A stretch of DNA of 64,000 nt from Solemya velum gill symbiont (GCF_000787395.1 NZ_JRAA01000001.1:434001-498000), one strand, 5' to 3'. Numbered from the stretch's first letter, positions 39,914 to 50,841 are shown. The notes: a model not told the origin generated them from the sequence alone. Translations and numbers: made by a program.

Positions 39914-41803
39914 ATGTCTGCTGAAGCTCACAAAGAGACGCTTGAATTCAAAACAGAAGTGTCTGAAGTCCTCAACCTTGTCATCCGTTCACTCTATTCG
40001 AACAAGGAGATTTTCCTGCGTGAACTCGTCTCGAACGCATCTGACGCAGCCGAAAAGCTGCGCTTTGAAGCGCTCGGTGATGATGAGTTATATGAATCTG
40101 ATCCTGATCTGAGGATTCGTGTCTCACTCGATAAAGATGCACGCACTGTCACGGTCACCGACAACGGTATCGGCATGAGCCGCCAGGAAGTGATGGAGAC
40201 GATTGGAACCATTGCCAGTTCGGGCACGAAAAAATTCGTTGAAGCAATAACCGGTGATGAGTCTGAGGACAATCGCCTGATCGGACAGTTTGGTGTCGGT
40301 TTCTATTCGTCCTACATTGTTGCTGACAAGGTCACTATCGAGACCCGTCGCGCTGGCCTGACCAGCGAGCACGGTGTGCGCTGGGAGTCGACCGGTGAAG
40401 CCGAGTATTCAATTGAGAACATTGAACGTCCGGAACGTGGCACTTCAATCACGCTTCATCTGCGTGAAGAGGAAGACGAGTTTCTTGACAGCTGGCGCCT
40501 GCGCAGCATCATCAGCAAGTTCTCTGACCATGTCGCTCTGCCGATTCAGATGCTTTCCGAGCCAACTGAAGAGGATGCAGAGCCGGAGTGGGAGCAGGTT
40601 AACAAAGGTACAGCCCTGTGGATGCGTCCAAAGAACGAAATCACTGAAGAGGAGTACAACACCTTCTACCAGCATGTCTCGCATGACTTCAGCGAGCCGC
40701 TGGCACACGTACATAACCGTGTAGAGGGGAACAACGAATACAGCTCGCTGCTCTACGTGCCATCACAGGCGCCTTATGATCTCTACGATCCGAATCAGAA
40801 ACATGGCGTCAAACTCTATGTGAAACGTGTTTTCATCATGGATGAGGCCGACAAGCTGATGCCGCGCTTCCTGCGTTTCGTCAAGGGTGTGGTCGATTCT
40901 GATGATCTGCCACTCAATGTCTCCCGTGAAATTCTCCAGCACAACCGCAAGATCGACTCGATTCGCGGAGCTAACGTCAAGCGCATCCTCGGTCTGCTCG
41001 AGAAGATGGCAAAAAATGATGCCGAAAAGTACCAGAAGTTCTGGGAAGTGTTCGGTACCGTCCTCAAGGAAGGTCCTGCTGAAGATTCGGCCAATGCCCA
41101 GCGCATTGCCGGCCTGTTGCGATTTGCGACCACCGCTTCAGACTCCAGTGAGCAGACAACCTCATTTGCTGACTACATCGAACGCATGCAGGAAGGTCAG
41201 GATAAGATCTATTACCTGACAGCCGAAACCTGGCAGGCATCCAAAAACAGTCCGCACCTGGAGATTTTCCGTAAGAAGGGCATCGAGGTCTTGCTGCTGA
41301 CTGATCGTGTTGATGAGTGGCTGGTTTCAAACCTGGCTGATTTTGATGGCAAAGCACTGACCTCGGTCGCGCGTGGAGACATCGATCTCGAAGGTGACAA
41401 AGAATCAGACGATAGTGAAGAGAAAAAGGACGAGAAGGAGAATGCAGTAGTTCTCGAGCGTCTGAAAGAGATGCTCGGTGACAAGGTCAAGGAAGTTCGA
41501 GCCAGTTCACGACTGGTTGATTCACCCGCCTGCCTGGTCGCTGATGAGAATGATATGAGCCAGAACCTGGCGCGTATCCTCAAGCAGATGGGCCAGGATG
41601 CACCTGAGTCACCACCGATTCTTGAAGTCAATCTTGATCACTTGCTGGTCAAGCGCGTGGCGGATGAAGAGGATGAGACTGCATTTGAAGACCTTGCATC
41701 CATCCTGTTTGACCAGGCGCTGTTGGCAGAGGGTGGACGTCTTGAAGACCCGGGTTCGTTCGTCAAGCGACTCAACCAGTTGTTACTGTCGCTCGGTTCC
41801 TGA
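39914..41803 (+). CDS. htpG: Molecular chaperone HtpG (Hsp90)
   Basis: Cytosolic ATP-dependent chaperone of 629 residues. The N-terminal GHKL ATPase domain shows IRSLYSNKEIFLRELVSNASDAAEKLRFEA, VTDNGIGMSRQEV, GTIASSGTKKFVEAI and GQFGVGFYSSYIVADKV. The middle domain has LYVKRVFIMDEADKLMPRFLRFVKGVVDSDDLPLNVSREILQ, the usual Hsp90 signature. Monocistronic: 135 bases after pyrF and closed by a terminator. No clear heat-shock promoter could be fixed in the gap by eye. Confidence 0.97.
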   Translation: MSAEAHKETLEFKTEVSEVLNLVIRSLYSNKEIFLRELVSNASDAAEKLRFEALGDDELYESDPDLRIRVSLDKDARTVTVTDNGIGMSRQEVMETIGTIASSGTKKFVEAITGDESEDNRLIGQFGVGFYSSYIVADKVTIETRRAGLTSEHGVRWESTGEAEYSIENIERPERGTSITLHLREEEDEFLDSWRLRSIISKFSDHVALPIQMLSEPTEEDAEPEWEQVNKGTALWMRPKNEITEEEYNTFYQHVSHDFSEPLAHVHNRVEGNNEYSSLLYVPSQAPYDLYDPNQKHGVKLYVKRVFIMDEADKLMPRFLRFVKGVVDSDDLPLNVSREILQHNRKIDSIRGANVKRILGLLEKMAKNDAEKYQKFWEVFGTVLKEGPAEDSANAQRIAGLLRFATTASDSSEQTTSFADYIERMQEGQDKIYYLTAETWQASKNSPHLEIFRKKGIEVLLLTDRVDEWLVSNLADFDGKALTSVARGDIDLEGDKESDDSEEKKDEKENAVVLERLKEMLGDKVKEVRASSRLVDSPACLVADENDMSQNLARILKQMGQDAPESPPILEVNLDHLLVKRVADEEDETAFEDLASILFDQALLAEGGRLEDPGSFVKRLNQLLLSLGS

Positions 41804-41815
41804 ATGAGGTTACAG

Positions 41816-41845
41816 ATCCCCGGTATTATTTACCGGGGATTTTAT
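41816..41845 (+). terminator. Intrinsic terminator after htpG
   Basis: ATCCCCGGTA (41816-41825) and TACCGGGGAT (41831-41840) form a perfect 10-bp stem with a five-base loop, followed by tttatt. It begins 12 bases after the htpG stop. Confidence 0.92.
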
Positions 41846-41940
41846 TATGCATATCAGTTAACTATGAGATATCCATCAAATTCCTTATGATTGGCGCTTG
41901 TCACTAACCGACTCATCCGGTATATTACGCACCTCGTTGA

Positions 41941-42017
<77 letters not shown>

Positions 42018-42060
42018 ATTTCAGAAGCAAGTTACTCTGCTCATAACTTGTTAAAATTTA

Positions 42061-42094
42061 AAAGGCCTGATCGGTTCTCGATCAGGCCTTTTTT
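42061..42094 (+). terminator. Intrinsic terminator after tRNA-fMet
   Basis: AAAGGCCTGATCG (42061-42073) pairs perfectly with CGATCAGGCCTTT (42079-42091) around gttct and ends in a T-run. The remaining stretch to 42271 shows no gene or clear promoter. Confidence 0.93.
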
Positions 42095-42271
42095 ATTGCC
42101 TGTGAATGATGCCGAGCTGACTGTTGTCCAGAAGCTCGATTATTCAGGGCGCCCAATTCTAATCAGCTTGTCGCGGCAATGGAATCTCTGCAACAATGTC
42201 TGAACTCTTTACTTGGATAATGGCGTGACTTCAAAATAGAGTCACCACGACTAATGGCCTGGAAATCTTAA

Positions 42272-44176
42272 ATGCCCGGTAATACATCTGCCATGCAAAA
42301 TAAACAAGACGAAACCAACTTAAATTGGGTCTCTCCTGAAGTACGTTTGCAGAGTGATCGTGACCTCGCTAACAGATCGATAACGGGTATCTTCATATAC
42401 CTGTTTGGATGGCTCCTTGTTGTCATTTCCACTGATATCGTGCCTTACAGTCCCACCCTGGTTTACGGCGCAGGAATTTTCCTGCTGGTTATCGGTTTAG
42501 GTCGGCTGATTCTGGCCATAGGTTTCGATGCAATCTACAGCAAGAATGTAGAGGTCTGGCAGCTACTCTTCGGAATCGGCATGTTCGTCTCTGCCACTAT
42601 CTATGGGCTATTCTCAGCCTGGAGTGCCTACAGGCTCGGGATGACAATAGAATTACTGATTATCGTGATTTCAATTGTCATGCTTGTTTCAGATGGCTCC
42701 ATTAGCCTGTCACCCGGAAAGCGCCTGTTCGTGCTCTTCTCTGGTTTGCTGATTCTACCCATGGTGGGTGTTTTAATCAGTTTCAGACAGACAGACAGTT
42801 ACATGATCGCTTTTATGTTGATCCTGTTTCAAATCATCCTCTCTCTTTATGCAATGAGTGTTTACAACAGTTATTGGAGAGAACTGTTCCACAAGGAATT
42901 ACTCGATCTCAAACTGATAGAGCTTGAAGCATCAAAGACAGAAACAGACAGGGCCAATGCAAGCCTGGAGGCAGCGATCAAGGAAGCAGCGATTGCCAAT
43001 TCTGCCAAGAGTCAGTTTCTTGTAAATATAAGCCATGAAATTCGCACGCCAATGAATGCCATTATCGGCATGTCACACCTGGCATTACAGACAAATCTCG
43101 ATGACATACAGTCAAATTACATCAACAAGATTCATCTGTCGGCGGAGAACTTACTTGGCGTTCTCAACGACATTCTCGATTTTTCCAAGATTGAGTCAGG
43201 CAACCTGGAAATGGAACATATCGACTTCCGCCTGGAAGACCTGATCGATAATGTGAGCAATATTCTTCGCCTCAAAAGTGAAGAGAAGGAGGTTCAGTTT
43301 GATGTCACGATTGAACAGAATATACCTACGGCACTGGTCGGCGATTCGTTGCGCCTCGGACAGGTCCTGCTGAACCTGTGTAATAACGCGGTCAATTTCA
43401 CTGGCAGTGGAGGTTCAGTCACACTGGGTGCTGAACTGGTTGATAGAGAAAGTGGCCTGGTTACGCTGCATTTTTCGGTGAAGGACACTGGAATTGGCTT
43501 AAATCCGGAGCAACAGAAAACTCTTTTTCAACCGTTTAAAAAGGCGGATACATCAAGCAATCGCGAGTATGGTGGAACTGGCCTTGGACTATCTATCTGC
43601 AAGCAACTGATTGAACTGATGGAGGGCGATATCTGGATAGAGAGCGAGTTGGATAAGGGCAGTACCTTCCATTTCACGGTGAGACTGAAGGAGCAACAGG
43701 GTGAGCCCTCACTGCGCCGTTCGGAACAGGGTATTGATAATTCCGGTCAGAATACTGCTATTGAACGACTCAAGGGAGCCAAGCTGCTGCTTGTAGAAGA
43801 CAACCTGTTTAACATGGAAATTGTAAGAGAAGTGCTGGTCAGCAATGGCCTCGTTGTGGAGGAAGCAACCAACGGCAAAGAAGCTGTTGAACTCATAAGT
43901 TCGTCTGGGGAAGATTTTGATGGCGTACTGATGGACTGCCAGATGCCTGTCATGGATGGTTACATGGCCACACGAAAAATTCGTGAAATGGACAAATACC
44001 TTGACCTGCCGATCCTTGCGTTGACTGCGAATGTGATGCAGGAGGATCGAAAAAAAGCGTTAGATGCAGGAATGAACGACCTGATTGGCAAGCCCTTTAA
44101 TATCAACGAGTTACTTTCTACCATGGCGAAATGGATAACGCCGGCCAATAGACCCGGCAAGACTCGGCCAGAGTGA
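42272..44176 (+). CDS. Membrane-bound hybrid sensor histidine kinase with receiver domain
   Basis: Two-component sensor of 634 residues. Six hydrophobic segments lie between about residues 38 and 198, with no large periplasmic loop, so it probably senses something in or near the membrane. A short coiled coil leads to HisKA with SHEIRTPMN (phosphorylated His255), then HATPase_c with the N box [15 protein letters not shown] and [12 protein letters not shown]. The C-terminal receiver has phospho-acceptor Asp555 ([11 protein letters not shown]) and a lysine in GKPF. No HPt domain follows and no response regulator is adjacent, so the phosphorelay partner lies elsewhere. A second ATG lies at codon 8. 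Confidence 0.92.
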   Translation: MPGNTSAMQNKQDETNLNWVSPEVRLQSDRDLANRSITGIFIYLFGWLLVVISTDIVPYSPTLVYGAGIFLLVIGLGRLILAIGFDAIYSKNVEVWQLLFGIGMFVSATIYGLFSAWSAYRLGMTIELLIIVISIVMLVSDGSISLSPGKRLFVLFSGLLILPMVGVLISFRQTDSYMIAFMLILFQIILSLYAMSVYNSYWRELFHKELLDLKLIELEASKTETDRANASLEAAIKEAAIANSAKSQFLVNISHEIRTPMNAIIGMSHLALQTNLDDIQSNYINKIHLSAENLLGVLNDILDFSKIESGNLEMEHIDFRLEDLIDNVSNILRLKSEEKEVQFDVTIEQNIPTALVGDSLRLGQVLLNLCNNAVNFTGSGGSVTLGAELVDRESGLVTLHFSVKDTGIGLNPEQQKTLFQPFKKADTSSNREYGGTGLGLSICKQLIELMEGDIWIESELDKGSTFHFTVRLKEQQGEPSLRRSEQGIDNSGQNTAIERLKGAKLLLVEDNLFNMEIVREVLVSNGLVVEEATNGKEAVELISSSGEDFDGVLMDCQMPVMDGYMATRKIREMDKYLDLPILALTANVMQEDRKKALDAGMNDLIGKPFNINELLSTMAKWITPANRPGKTRPE

Positions 44177-44198
44177 GTCGATAATTCCGCAGAAACAG

Positions 44199-44228
44199 TT
44201 GATTTTCTTCAGTTGAAGGGTGTATAGT
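44199..44228 (+). promoter_or_regulatory. Candidate promoter of the rimP-nusA-infB operon
   Basis: TTGATT (44199-44204), 18 bases, TATAGT (44223-44228, five of six). A GC-rich tgcgcccc follows the -10, as at stringently controlled promoters. The transcript would have a leader of about 185 bases before rimP. Confidence 0.6.
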
Positions 44229-44229
44229 T

Positions 44230-44299
44230 GCGCCCCAATGGTGTTGGTACGGGATGTATTGCCAATTGGGCGCAGGTTAACAGCCTGCCTCGTTACCAA
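44230..44299 (+). promoter_or_regulatory. Structured 5' leader with competing hairpins
   Basis: GCGCCCCAAT (44230-44239) pairs, with one bulge, with ATTGGGCGC (44265-44273). GCAGG (44272-44276) pairs with CCTGC (44284-44288) and shares two bases with the first stem. TTGGTA (44244-44249) is complementary to TACCAA (44294-44299). These pairings are partly exclusive, so the leader could switch between folds ahead of the terminator at 44311. Confidence 0.5.
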
Positions 44300-44310
44300 A
44301 TAAGAACAAT

Positions 44311-44333
44311 AAACCCCGTTATCGGGGTTTTTT
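44311..44333 (+). terminator. First leader terminator before rimP
   Basis: AAACCCCG (44311-44318) and CGGGGTTT (44323-44330) enclose ttat and run into more T. It lies about 85 bases after the candidate promoter and about 90 bases before the rimP start, so it looks like a leader attenuator. Confidence 0.8.
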
Positions 44334-44379
44334 GTTATGCAGCGCCACACCGATCATGGATTGGTTGATGGCGAGGAAT

Positions 44380-44406
44380 ATGGGCCACTGGGCCCATTTT
44401 TTATTT
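44380..44406 (+). terminator. Second leader terminator before rimP
   Basis: ATGGGCC (44380-44386) and GGCCCAT (44391-44397) enclose actg, followed by a T-rich tail (ttttttattt). It ends only 16 bases before the proposed rimP start. If functional, it blocks most reading into rimP-nusA-infB unless antitermination occurs. Confidence 0.78.
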
Positions 44407-44421
44407 GTCCGGGATCTTGAT

Positions 44422-44901
44422 TTGAAACAGGCACCGCAAAACCTGGTTGATCTGGCACGCACCACTGCCGAAGCAATGGGCTACGAACTGGTGGGTGTGC
44501 AATTGATCAGCCGTGGAAACTACGGCAAGACGCTCAGGGTTTACATTGACCATGAGAATGGCATCACTGTGGATGATTGTGCGTCGTTAAGCCATCAGTT
44601 CAGCGGCGTGCTGGATGTTGAAGATCCGGTCAAGGGCAACTATGAGCTTGAAGTGTCGTCTCCGGGTCTTGATCGGCCACTGTTTGAGATGGCCCATTTC
44701 GAACGATTTATCGGTCAGCCGGTAAATATTCGTATGGCAGACATGATTGAGGGTCGCCGCAAGTTTGAAGGCGTCATTCAGAGTGCTGCAGAGAATGTAG
44801 TAACGATAGAAGTTGAAGATGGCAGCAAAATAGAACTGCCGTTTGATGAAATTGACATGGCACGGCTGGTTCCCGTGTTCGAAAAACAGGCGAAGAGATA
44901 A
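44422..44901 (+). CDS. rimP: Ribosome maturation factor RimP
   Basis: Needed for 30S subunit maturation. The sequence LARTTAEAMGYELVGVQLISRGNYGKTLRVYIDHENGITVDDCASLSHQFSGVLDVEDPVKGNYELEVSSPGLDRPLF is diagnostic. The frame is open 30 codons upstream, but that part lies across an intrinsic terminator, so the TTG at 44422 was chosen; it has ggga seven bases upstream and gives 159 residues, close to family length. nusA follows after 24 bases. Confidence 0.92.
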   Translation: MKQAPQNLVDLARTTAEAMGYELVGVQLISRGNYGKTLRVYIDHENGITVDDCASLSHQFSGVLDVEDPVKGNYELEVSSPGLDRPLFEMAHFERFIGQPVNIRMADMIEGRRKFEGVIQSAAENVVTIEVEDGSKIELPFDEIDMARLVPVFEKQAKR

Positions 44902-44925
44902 CCACTGCTTCCAGGAAATGCACAG

Positions 44926-46437
44926 ATGAGCAAAGAAATTTTACTTGTTGTTGATGCTGTCTCGAATGAGAAAGATGTCGAGCGTGATGTAATTTTTAGT
45001 GCGATCGAAACGGCATTGGCCACCGCCACGCGAAAAAAGCATGGTGGCGAGATAGATGCACGTGTCGATGTCGATCGTGAGGATGGCAGTTACAGGACCT
45101 ATCGTCGCTGGGAAGTGGTCGATCCACAGGAAGACGGCAGCCTTGAATTCCCGATTCGTCAAATTACCCGCGATGCAGCCGAGGCGCTGGCAGAGCAGGG
45201 CGAGGAAGTAACGGATTTCATCGAGGAAGAGATCGAATCAGTCGAGTTCGGTCGAATTGCTGCACAGATTGCCAAGCAGGTCATCAAGCAGGTACTGCGT
45301 GACGCAGAACGCAACAAGGTCATGGAAGCGTACAAGGATCGTGTCGGTGAGCTTGTTTCCGGCGTGGTCAAACGCCTCAGCAAGGGTGCCGTGATCATGG
45401 ACCTGGGCGGCAATGCAGAAGCTGAAATTCCGAAGAACGAACTGGTTCCTCGTGAATCTGTACGTATCGGTGATCGCCTGCGTGGTTTTCTCTACGAGAT
45501 TGACCCCGAGAATCGCGGCCCACAGCTGATGGTAACGCGCACACGTCCAGAGTTCCTGATTGAACTCTTCCGGCTTGAAGTGCCTGAAATCGGCGAAGGC
45601 CTGATTGAGCTGCTTGGAGCAGCACGCGATCCTGGTTCACGTGCAAAAATCGCGGTACATACACGTGATGCACGTATCGACCCGGTCGGTGCCTGCGTCG
45701 GCATGCGTGGTTCCCGCGTACAGGCGGTATCTAATGAGCTGTCAGGAGAACGTGTCGATATTATTTTATGGAACGAGAATGCAGCACAGTTCGTCATCAA
45801 CGCGATGGCGCCTGCTGACGTTGTTTCAATTGTTGTAGACGAAGATGCACACAGCATGGATGTTGCCGTCAAGGAAGATAACCTGTCACAGGCAATCGGC
45901 CGTGGCGGGCAGAATGTCCGTCTTGCCAGCCAGCTGACAGGCTGGGAGCTCAATGTTATGGGCGAGGAAGACGCTGCACGCAAGAGCGATGAAGAGGCGT
46001 CCAAGTATGTTGAACGTTTCATGTCGGAACTCGATGTGGACGAAGAGGTTGCCACCATCCTTGTACAGGAAGGTTTCACCTCGCTCGACGAGATCGCCTA
46101 CGTGCCTCTTGAAGAGATGCTCCAGATCGAAGAGTTTGACGAGGACATCGTCAATGAGCTGCGCGATCGTGCAAACGACATGCTGTTGACGCGAGCTATT
46201 GCTAAAGAAGAGATACTCGAGCAGCCACCTGCTGAAGATCTTCTCGGCATGGAAGGTATGGACGAGCAGACTGCCAACAAGCTGGCTGCAAAAGGAATAA
46301 TAACCATGGAAGACCTTGCGGAGCAGGGTGTCGATGATCTTCTCGAGATCGAGGGGATCGACCAGGAGCGTGCAGGAGAATTGATCATGACGGCTCGCGC
46401 ACCATGGTTTGAAGAAGCAGAAGAGACTAACGAATAA
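44926..46437 (+). CDS. nusA: Transcription termination/antitermination protein NusA
   Basis: RNA polymerase-bound regulator of pausing, termination and antitermination. Domains in order: N-terminal polymerase-binding (residues 1-130), S1 (about 135-200, [29 protein letters not shown]), two KH domains (about 205-345, with [27 protein letters not shown] and [20 protein letters not shown]), and two acidic helix-hairpin-helix repeats at the C-terminus as in gammaproteobacteria. Length 503. It could act on the two terminators in its own operon leader. Confidence 0.97.
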   Translation: MSKEILLVVDAVSNEKDVERDVIFSAIETALATATRKKHGGEIDARVDVDREDGSYRTYRRWEVVDPQEDGSLEFPIRQITRDAAEALAEQGEEVTDFIEEEIESVEFGRIAAQIAKQVIKQVLRDAERNKVMEAYKDRVGELVSGVVKRLSKGAVIMDLGGNAEAEIPKNELVPRESVRIGDRLRGFLYEIDPENRGPQLMVTRTRPEFLIELFRLEVPEIGEGLIELLGAARDPGSRAKIAVHTRDARIDPVGACVGMRGSRVQAVSNELSGERVDIILWNENAAQFVINAMAPADVVSIVVDEDAHSMDVAVKEDNLSQAIGRGGQNVRLASQLTGWELNVMGEEDAARKSDEEASKYVERFMSELDVDEEVATILVQEGFTSLDEIAYVPLEEMLQIEEFDEDIVNELRDRANDMLLTRAIAKEEILEQPPAEDLLGMEGMDEQTANKLAAKGIITMEDLAEQGVDDLLEIEGIDQERAGELIMTARAPWFEEAEETNE

Positions 46438-46448
46438 GGGGTGTGGCA

Positions 46449-49073
46449 ATGAGTGAAGTTACAGTAGCGCAGTTAGCTGCGGATGTCGGCATTCCGGTTG
46501 ATCGTCTGCTCACCCAGCTTGGTGAAGCAGGGATCAAAAAATCCAGTGATGCAGATATCATCACCGAAGATGAAAAACGCGATCTGCTCACTTTCCTGCG
46601 CCAGGCGCACGGCAAGAAGAGCACTGCCACGCAGACTACTTCTGCACCGGCAGAACGCAAACTGACTCTCAAGCGAAAAACTGTCAGTGAATTGAAGCAG
46701 CCTGCTGCAACGCGCAGCGTGGCATCACGTGGCACACCGTCTTCCGGTAAAACTGTCAGTGTCGAGGTGCGCCGCAAGCGTGCCGTGATCAAGACTGCAG
46801 AAAGTGCCGAAGAGAAGAGTGCACTGCTCAAGGAAGCTGAAGAGGCACGCAAGGCGCTTGCCGAACAGGAAGCTGAGAGAAAGGCGCAGGCTGAACAGGA
46901 AGAGGCGCGTCGTGCTGCTGCTGATGAGCTGCGCAAGCAGGAAGAGGATAACCGTCGCAGCAAGGAAGAGAAGCTGCGTGCACGTGAAGAGGAAGAGCGT
47001 CAGCGCGAAGTGGCAGAGCGTTTCAAGAAAGAAGAGGAAGAGCGCGAGCGCCTCGAGGAAGAGAAACGCAAACTCGCCGAAGCTGAGTCTGCCAAGAAAG
47101 CTGTTGCCAAGGCCAAGGCCAACAAGGCTGCAGCCGAGGAAGCACGTAAAAAACGTACGTCTGACAAGGGCGGACGCAAGGAGCTGCATGTTGCTGCAAA
47201 TGCACCACGCGGTAGACGCAAGAAAAAAGACCGTTCTCGTGCCGCACAGCGCGACCAGAACATTAATGTACCAGGCAGTGGTGAGCATGGATTCCAGATG
47301 CCGACCGAACCGGTTGTGCATGACGTGGAAGTGCCAGATACCATCTCCCTTGGCGATCTTGCCCAGCGTATGTCAGTCAAGGCACCTGAGGTCATCAAGA
47401 CCCTGATGAATATGGGCATGATGGTTACCATCAACGAAGTTCTCGACCAGGATACTGCTGCACTTGTCGTCGAGGAGATGGGGCACAATGTCGTCTTCAA
47501 GAAAGCTGACGACGAAGAACAGGATATTCTGACTGCAGTCGATATCGAGATTGAAGGTGAGACTCAGCCACGTGCACCGGTTGTTACCATCATGGGTCAT
47601 GTTGACCACGGTAAGACATCGCTGCTCGATTACATCCGTACCTCACGTGTAGCAGCAGGCGAGGCGGGTGGTATTACCCAGCATATCGGTGCTTACAGTG
47701 TCGATACAGACCATGGGAAAATCACATTCCTCGATACCCCGGGACACGCCGCTTTCTCTGCAATGCGTGCTCGTGGTGCCAAGGTGACTGATATTGTCAT
47801 CATCGTCGTGGCAGCAGATGACGGTGTGATGCCGCAGACAAAAGAGGCAATCCAGCACGCACGTGCGGGTGATGTACCGATTATCATTGCCATCAACAAG
47901 ATGGACAAGCCGGAAGCGAACCCGGACCGCGTTATGCAGGAACTGGTTGCCGAAGAGGTGGTTCCGGAAGATTGGGGTGGTGATACCCAGTTCATCAAGG
48001 TCTCCGCACACTCTGGTGAAGGCGTTAACGAACTGCTTGAGTCCATCCTGCTGCAATCCGAGGTTCTGGAACTGAAAGCTGTTGCTGAAGGTCCGGCTCG
48101 CGGTGCAATTATCGAATCCAGTCTCGACAAGGGACGTGGTGCCGTAGCAACTGTTCTTGTTCAGAACGGTACCCTGCGTAAAGGCGATCCGATCGTCTGT
48201 GGAACCGAGTTTGGACGTGTACGTGCCATGTTCGACGAGAGTGGTGCAGAGGTAGACAGCGCCGGTCCATCAGTGCCTGTTGCTGTACTCGGCCTCTCAG
48301 GTGCACCGAATGCGGGTGACGATGCTGTTGCCATGCCTGACGAGCGCCGTGCACGTGAACTGGCTGAAGTCCGTCACCAGAAGGTGCGTGACTCACGCCT
48401 TGCAGAACAGAAGGCGGCCAAGCTCAACGAGCTCTTCTCTCAGATGGGTGATGGCGAAGTGCTACAGGTCAACCTTGTGGTTAAGGCTGACGTTCAGGGT
48501 AGTGTTGAGGCACTCAAGGATTCACTCGAGAATATCTCCACTGACGAAATCAGGGTCAAGGTCGTTGCATCCGGTGTCGGTGGTATCAACGAATCCGATG
48601 CCAACCTTGCCGCTGCATCCAGCGCCATCGTCGTCGGCTTCAATGTTCGTGCGGACTCAACTGCTCGACGTATTCTTGAAGAACGCGGTCTTGAACTGCG
48701 TTACTACAGCATCATCTATGAAGTCATCGATGATGTGAAAAAAGCTGCCAGCGGTATGCTCTCTCCGGAAATCCGCGAGTCCATCATCGGTCTTGCCGAG
48801 GTTCGCGATGTATTCCGTTCATCACGCCTTGGCGCGATTGCAGGCTGCATGGTCGTTGACGGAGTCGTCAAGCGTAACAACCCGATTCGTGTTCTGCGTG
48901 ATAACGTGGTTGTTTTCGAAGGCGAACTCGAATCACTGCGCCGCTTCAAGGACGACGTTCAGGAAGTCAAGTCCGGCACCGAATGTGGTATCGGAGTGAA
49001 GAGCTACAACGACGTAAAGGCTGGTGACCAGATCGAGTGTTTTGAACGCACCGAAGTTGCAAGGGAGCTCTAA
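46449..49073 (+). CDS. infB: Translation initiation factor IF-2
   Basis: GTPase that brings initiator tRNA to the 30S subunit. The N-terminal IF2-N domain ([23 protein letters not shown]) is followed by a long charged Lys/Glu/Arg/Ala stretch (about residues 110-260), then a second IF2-N-like part and the G domain: [12 protein letters not shown] (G1), DTPGHAAF (G3) and NKMDKPEAN (G4). The ATG at 46449 has aagggg at proper distance; the in-frame GTG at 46443 lies too close to it. Length 874. Confidence 0.97.
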   Translation: MSEVTVAQLAADVGIPVDRLLTQLGEAGIKKSSDADIITEDEKRDLLTFLRQAHGKKSTATQTTSAPAERKLTLKRKTVSELKQPAATRSVASRGTPSSGKTVSVEVRRKRAVIKTAESAEEKSALLKEAEEARKALAEQEAERKAQAEQEEARRAAADELRKQEEDNRRSKEEKLRAREEEERQREVAERFKKEEEERERLEEEKRKLAEAESAKKAVAKAKANKAAAEEARKKRTSDKGGRKELHVAANAPRGRRKKKDRSRAAQRDQNINVPGSGEHGFQMPTEPVVHDVEVPDTISLGDLAQRMSVKAPEVIKTLMNMGMMVTINEVLDQDTAALVVEEMGHNVVFKKADDEEQDILTAVDIEIEGETQPRAPVVTIMGHVDHGKTSLLDYIRTSRVAAGEAGGITQHIGAYSVDTDHGKITFLDTPGHAAFSAMRARGAKVTDIVIIVVAADDGVMPQTKEAIQHARAGDVPIIIAINKMDKPEANPDRVMQELVAEEVVPEDWGGDTQFIKVSAHSGEGVNELLESILLQSEVLELKAVAEGPARGAIIESSLDKGRGAVATVLVQNGTLRKGDPIVCGTEFGRVRAMFDESGAEVDSAGPSVPVAVLGLSGAPNAGDDAVAMPDERRARELAEVRHQKVRDSRLAEQKAAKLNELFSQMGDGEVLQVNLVVKADVQGSVEALKDSLENISTDEIRVKVVASGVGGINESDANLAAASSAIVVGFNVRADSTARRILEERGLELRYYSIIYEVIDDVKKAASGMLSPEIRESIIGLAEVRDVFRSSRLGAIAGCMVVDGVVKRNNPIRVLRDNVVVFEGELESLRRFKDDVQEVKSGTECGIGVKSYNDVKAGDQIECFERTEVAREL

Positions 49074-49084
49074 GAGAGACCTGC

Positions 49085-49468
49085 ATGAGCGATTTCAAAC
49101 GTTCTGACCGCATCGGTCCGGCAATTCAGCGTTTACTCTCTGAATTTCTGCCACGACTCAAGATGCCGCCTCCCGGCCTGGTAACATTCCAGGAGGTGCG
49201 CGTTGCCAGCGACCTGTCGCATGCAAAGGTGTACTACACAGTACTCGGCGCAGAAGTAGAAGATGCGCAGGAGAACCTCAAGCACAATGCCGGTAGCCTG
49301 CGTCACATGCTCTCAAAAGAGATGAAGCTGCGAACCGTTCCCGAACTCCATTTTGTTCATGATGCGACCCTCGAGGAGGGTAATCGTCTGCAAGGGCTGA
49401 TCGAAAAGGCCGTTGAATCAGACCGTCATGCTGATGAGCAATCCCCGGAAGAGACAGAAGACAGGTAA
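49085..49468 (+). CDS. rbfA: Ribosome-binding factor A
   Basis: Assists late 30S maturation and 16S 5'-end processing. The KH-like fold has the family segments RSDRIGPAIQRLLSEFLPR-like start, TFQEVRVASDLSHAKVYYTVLG and LRHMLSKEMKLRTVPELHFVHDATLEEGNRL. Length 127 with an acidic tail. It lies 11 bases after infB and 7 before truB. Confidence 0.96.
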   Translation: MSDFKRSDRIGPAIQRLLSEFLPRLKMPPPGLVTFQEVRVASDLSHAKVYYTVLGAEVEDAQENLKHNAGSLRHMLSKEMKLRTVPELHFVHDATLEEGNRLQGLIEKAVESDRHADEQSPEETEDR

Positions 49469-49475
49469 CAAAACT

Positions 49476-50393
49476 ATGGCAAAACGCCGTCGTAAAGGGC
49501 GTCCGGTCAGCGGAATCCTGCTGCTGGACAAGCCTGTGGGCATCACATCGAATGCTGCCCTGCAAAAGGTCAAGTGGATCTACAAGGCAGCCAAGGCCGG
49601 CCATACGGGAAGTCTTGATCCGTTGGCTGAAGGCTTGTTGCCGATCTGCCTCGGTGAGGCGACCAAGATATCTGCCTATCTACTCGATGCAGACAAGCGC
49701 TATACCACCACCGTTAAACTCGGCGAAAAGACCACCACTGCGGATGCAGAGGGTGAAGTCATAGAAAGTCGTCCGGTTGAAAATATCAGCGCACAGCGAG
49801 TGACTGAAGTGCTGCAGAATTTTCTCGGTGAGCAGGAACAGATTCCACCCATGTACTCGGCAGTCAAGCACGAGGGAAAACGCCTGTATGATCTTGCGCG
49901 TGAAGGCAAGGAAGTTGAGCGTAAATCCCGCAAAATCACCATTTATTCCCTTGAACTGACCAGTATCAACGCTGATGAACTGGTACTCGATGTACACTGC
50001 TCGAAAGGCACCTATATTCGTACACTGGCAGAGGATATCGGTGAGATGCTTGGCTGCGGCGGACATGTATCCGCTCTGCGCCGAACAAGTGTTGGCCCGT
50101 TCGATGAAAGCAATTGCATGACACTTGCTTCACTTGAGGAACAGGCAGACGCTCCATTTGCAGAACTTGATGCGCTGCTCCTTCCGATAGACAATGGACT
50201 TAACCACTGGCCCGAAGTTCGACTGGATGCCAACAGCAGCCACTACCTGAAGCAGGGTCAACCGGTTCTGGTGCCCAAGGCGCCGACAGAAGGGTGGGTC
50301 AGGGTATACGACGCATCCGATAATTTCATCGGTGTGGGCGAGGTGGATGACGATGGTCTGATCGCTCCACGCCGCCTGATGATTGCCTCTTGA
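49476..50393 (+). CDS. truB: tRNA pseudouridine-55 synthase
   Basis: Makes pseudouridine 55 in the T loop of tRNAs. Motifs are GILLLDKPVGITSN, AGHTGSLDPLAEGLLPICLGEATK with the catalytic aspartate, and GTYIRTLAEDIGEMLGCGGHVSALRRTSVGPF. The C-terminal PUA-like part includes GWVRVYDASDNFIGVGEVDDDGLIAPRRLM. The ATG at 49476 (MAKRRRKGRPVSG) was chosen; the frame extends upstream only inside rbfA. Length 305. Confidence 0.97.
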   Translation: MAKRRRKGRPVSGILLLDKPVGITSNAALQKVKWIYKAAKAGHTGSLDPLAEGLLPICLGEATKISAYLLDADKRYTTTVKLGEKTTTADAEGEVIESRPVENISAQRVTEVLQNFLGEQEQIPPMYSAVKHEGKRLYDLAREGKEVERKSRKITIYSLELTSINADELVLDVHCSKGTYIRTLAEDIGEMLGCGGHVSALRRTSVGPFDESNCMTLASLEEQADAPFAELDALLLPIDNGLNHWPEVRLDANSSHYLKQGQPVLVPKAPTEGWVRVYDASDNFIGVGEVDDDGLIAPRRLMIAS

Positions 50394-50527
50394 AGGGGCG
50401 TTTAGCCTGATCGAATCAGGTGATACAGATTTGTGCGTATTCATGTTATGATGCGCCCGATTTTCGTGCGGTATCTGGACTCATTGCCGGAACCGCTATT
50501 TTCAACATTTCCTAACTGGAGAAGACA

Positions 50528-50797
50528 ATGACAATGAGCGCAGAAGCCAAACAGGCTGTAATCGATCAATACAAGCGTGCTGACAACGACACAGGTTCGC
50601 CCGAGGTGCAGGTTGCACTTCTGACCTCACGCATCGTTGAGCTCACCGAGCACTTCAAAACACACAAGAAAGACAACCACTCGCGCCGTGGCCTGGTACG
50701 CCTGGTCAACTCGCGCCGTAAACTTCTGGATTACCTGAAGAACAAGGACATCGACCGTTACCGTGAGCTGATCACCAGCCTCGGCCTGCGTCGATAA
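50528..50797 (+). CDS. rpsO: 30S ribosomal protein S15
   Basis: Primary 16S rRNA-binding protein. The 89-residue sequence contains [54 protein letters not shown], the full S15 signature. A ribosome site (ctggagaag) precedes the ATG. It lies 134 bases after truB, a gap with a CCTGAT/ATCAGG mini-hairpin and a TATGAT -10-like box at 50447, and 44 bases before pnp. Confidence 0.98.
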   Translation: MTMSAEAKQAVIDQYKRADNDTGSPEVQVALLTSRIVELTEHFKTHKKDNHSRRGLVRLVNSRRKLLDYLKNKDIDRYRELITSLGLRR

Positions 50798-50841
50798 ACA
50801 ACGTCGTTTATTTCTAATCCTAAGCCATCGAGGATGATCAA

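Noticed and set aside
44230-44310. Possible tRNA or tRNA-like gene ahead of rimP
   Set aside because: Stems are present but no anticodon arm, T-arm consensus or acceptor stem can be drawn.
44332-44421. N-terminal extension of RimP from an upstream ATG
   Set aside because: The extension lies across a strong intrinsic terminator and has no counterpart in the family; the TTG at 44422 fits better.
46443-46448. GTG start of infB two codons upstream
   Set aside because: It lies directly on the aagggg ribosome site, too close to be used; the ATG at 46449 is at the right distance.
46850-47160. Low-complexity Glu/Lys/Arg/Ala stretch as a repeat element
   Set aside because: It is the normal variable linker of IF-2, in frame and without exact nucleotide repeats.
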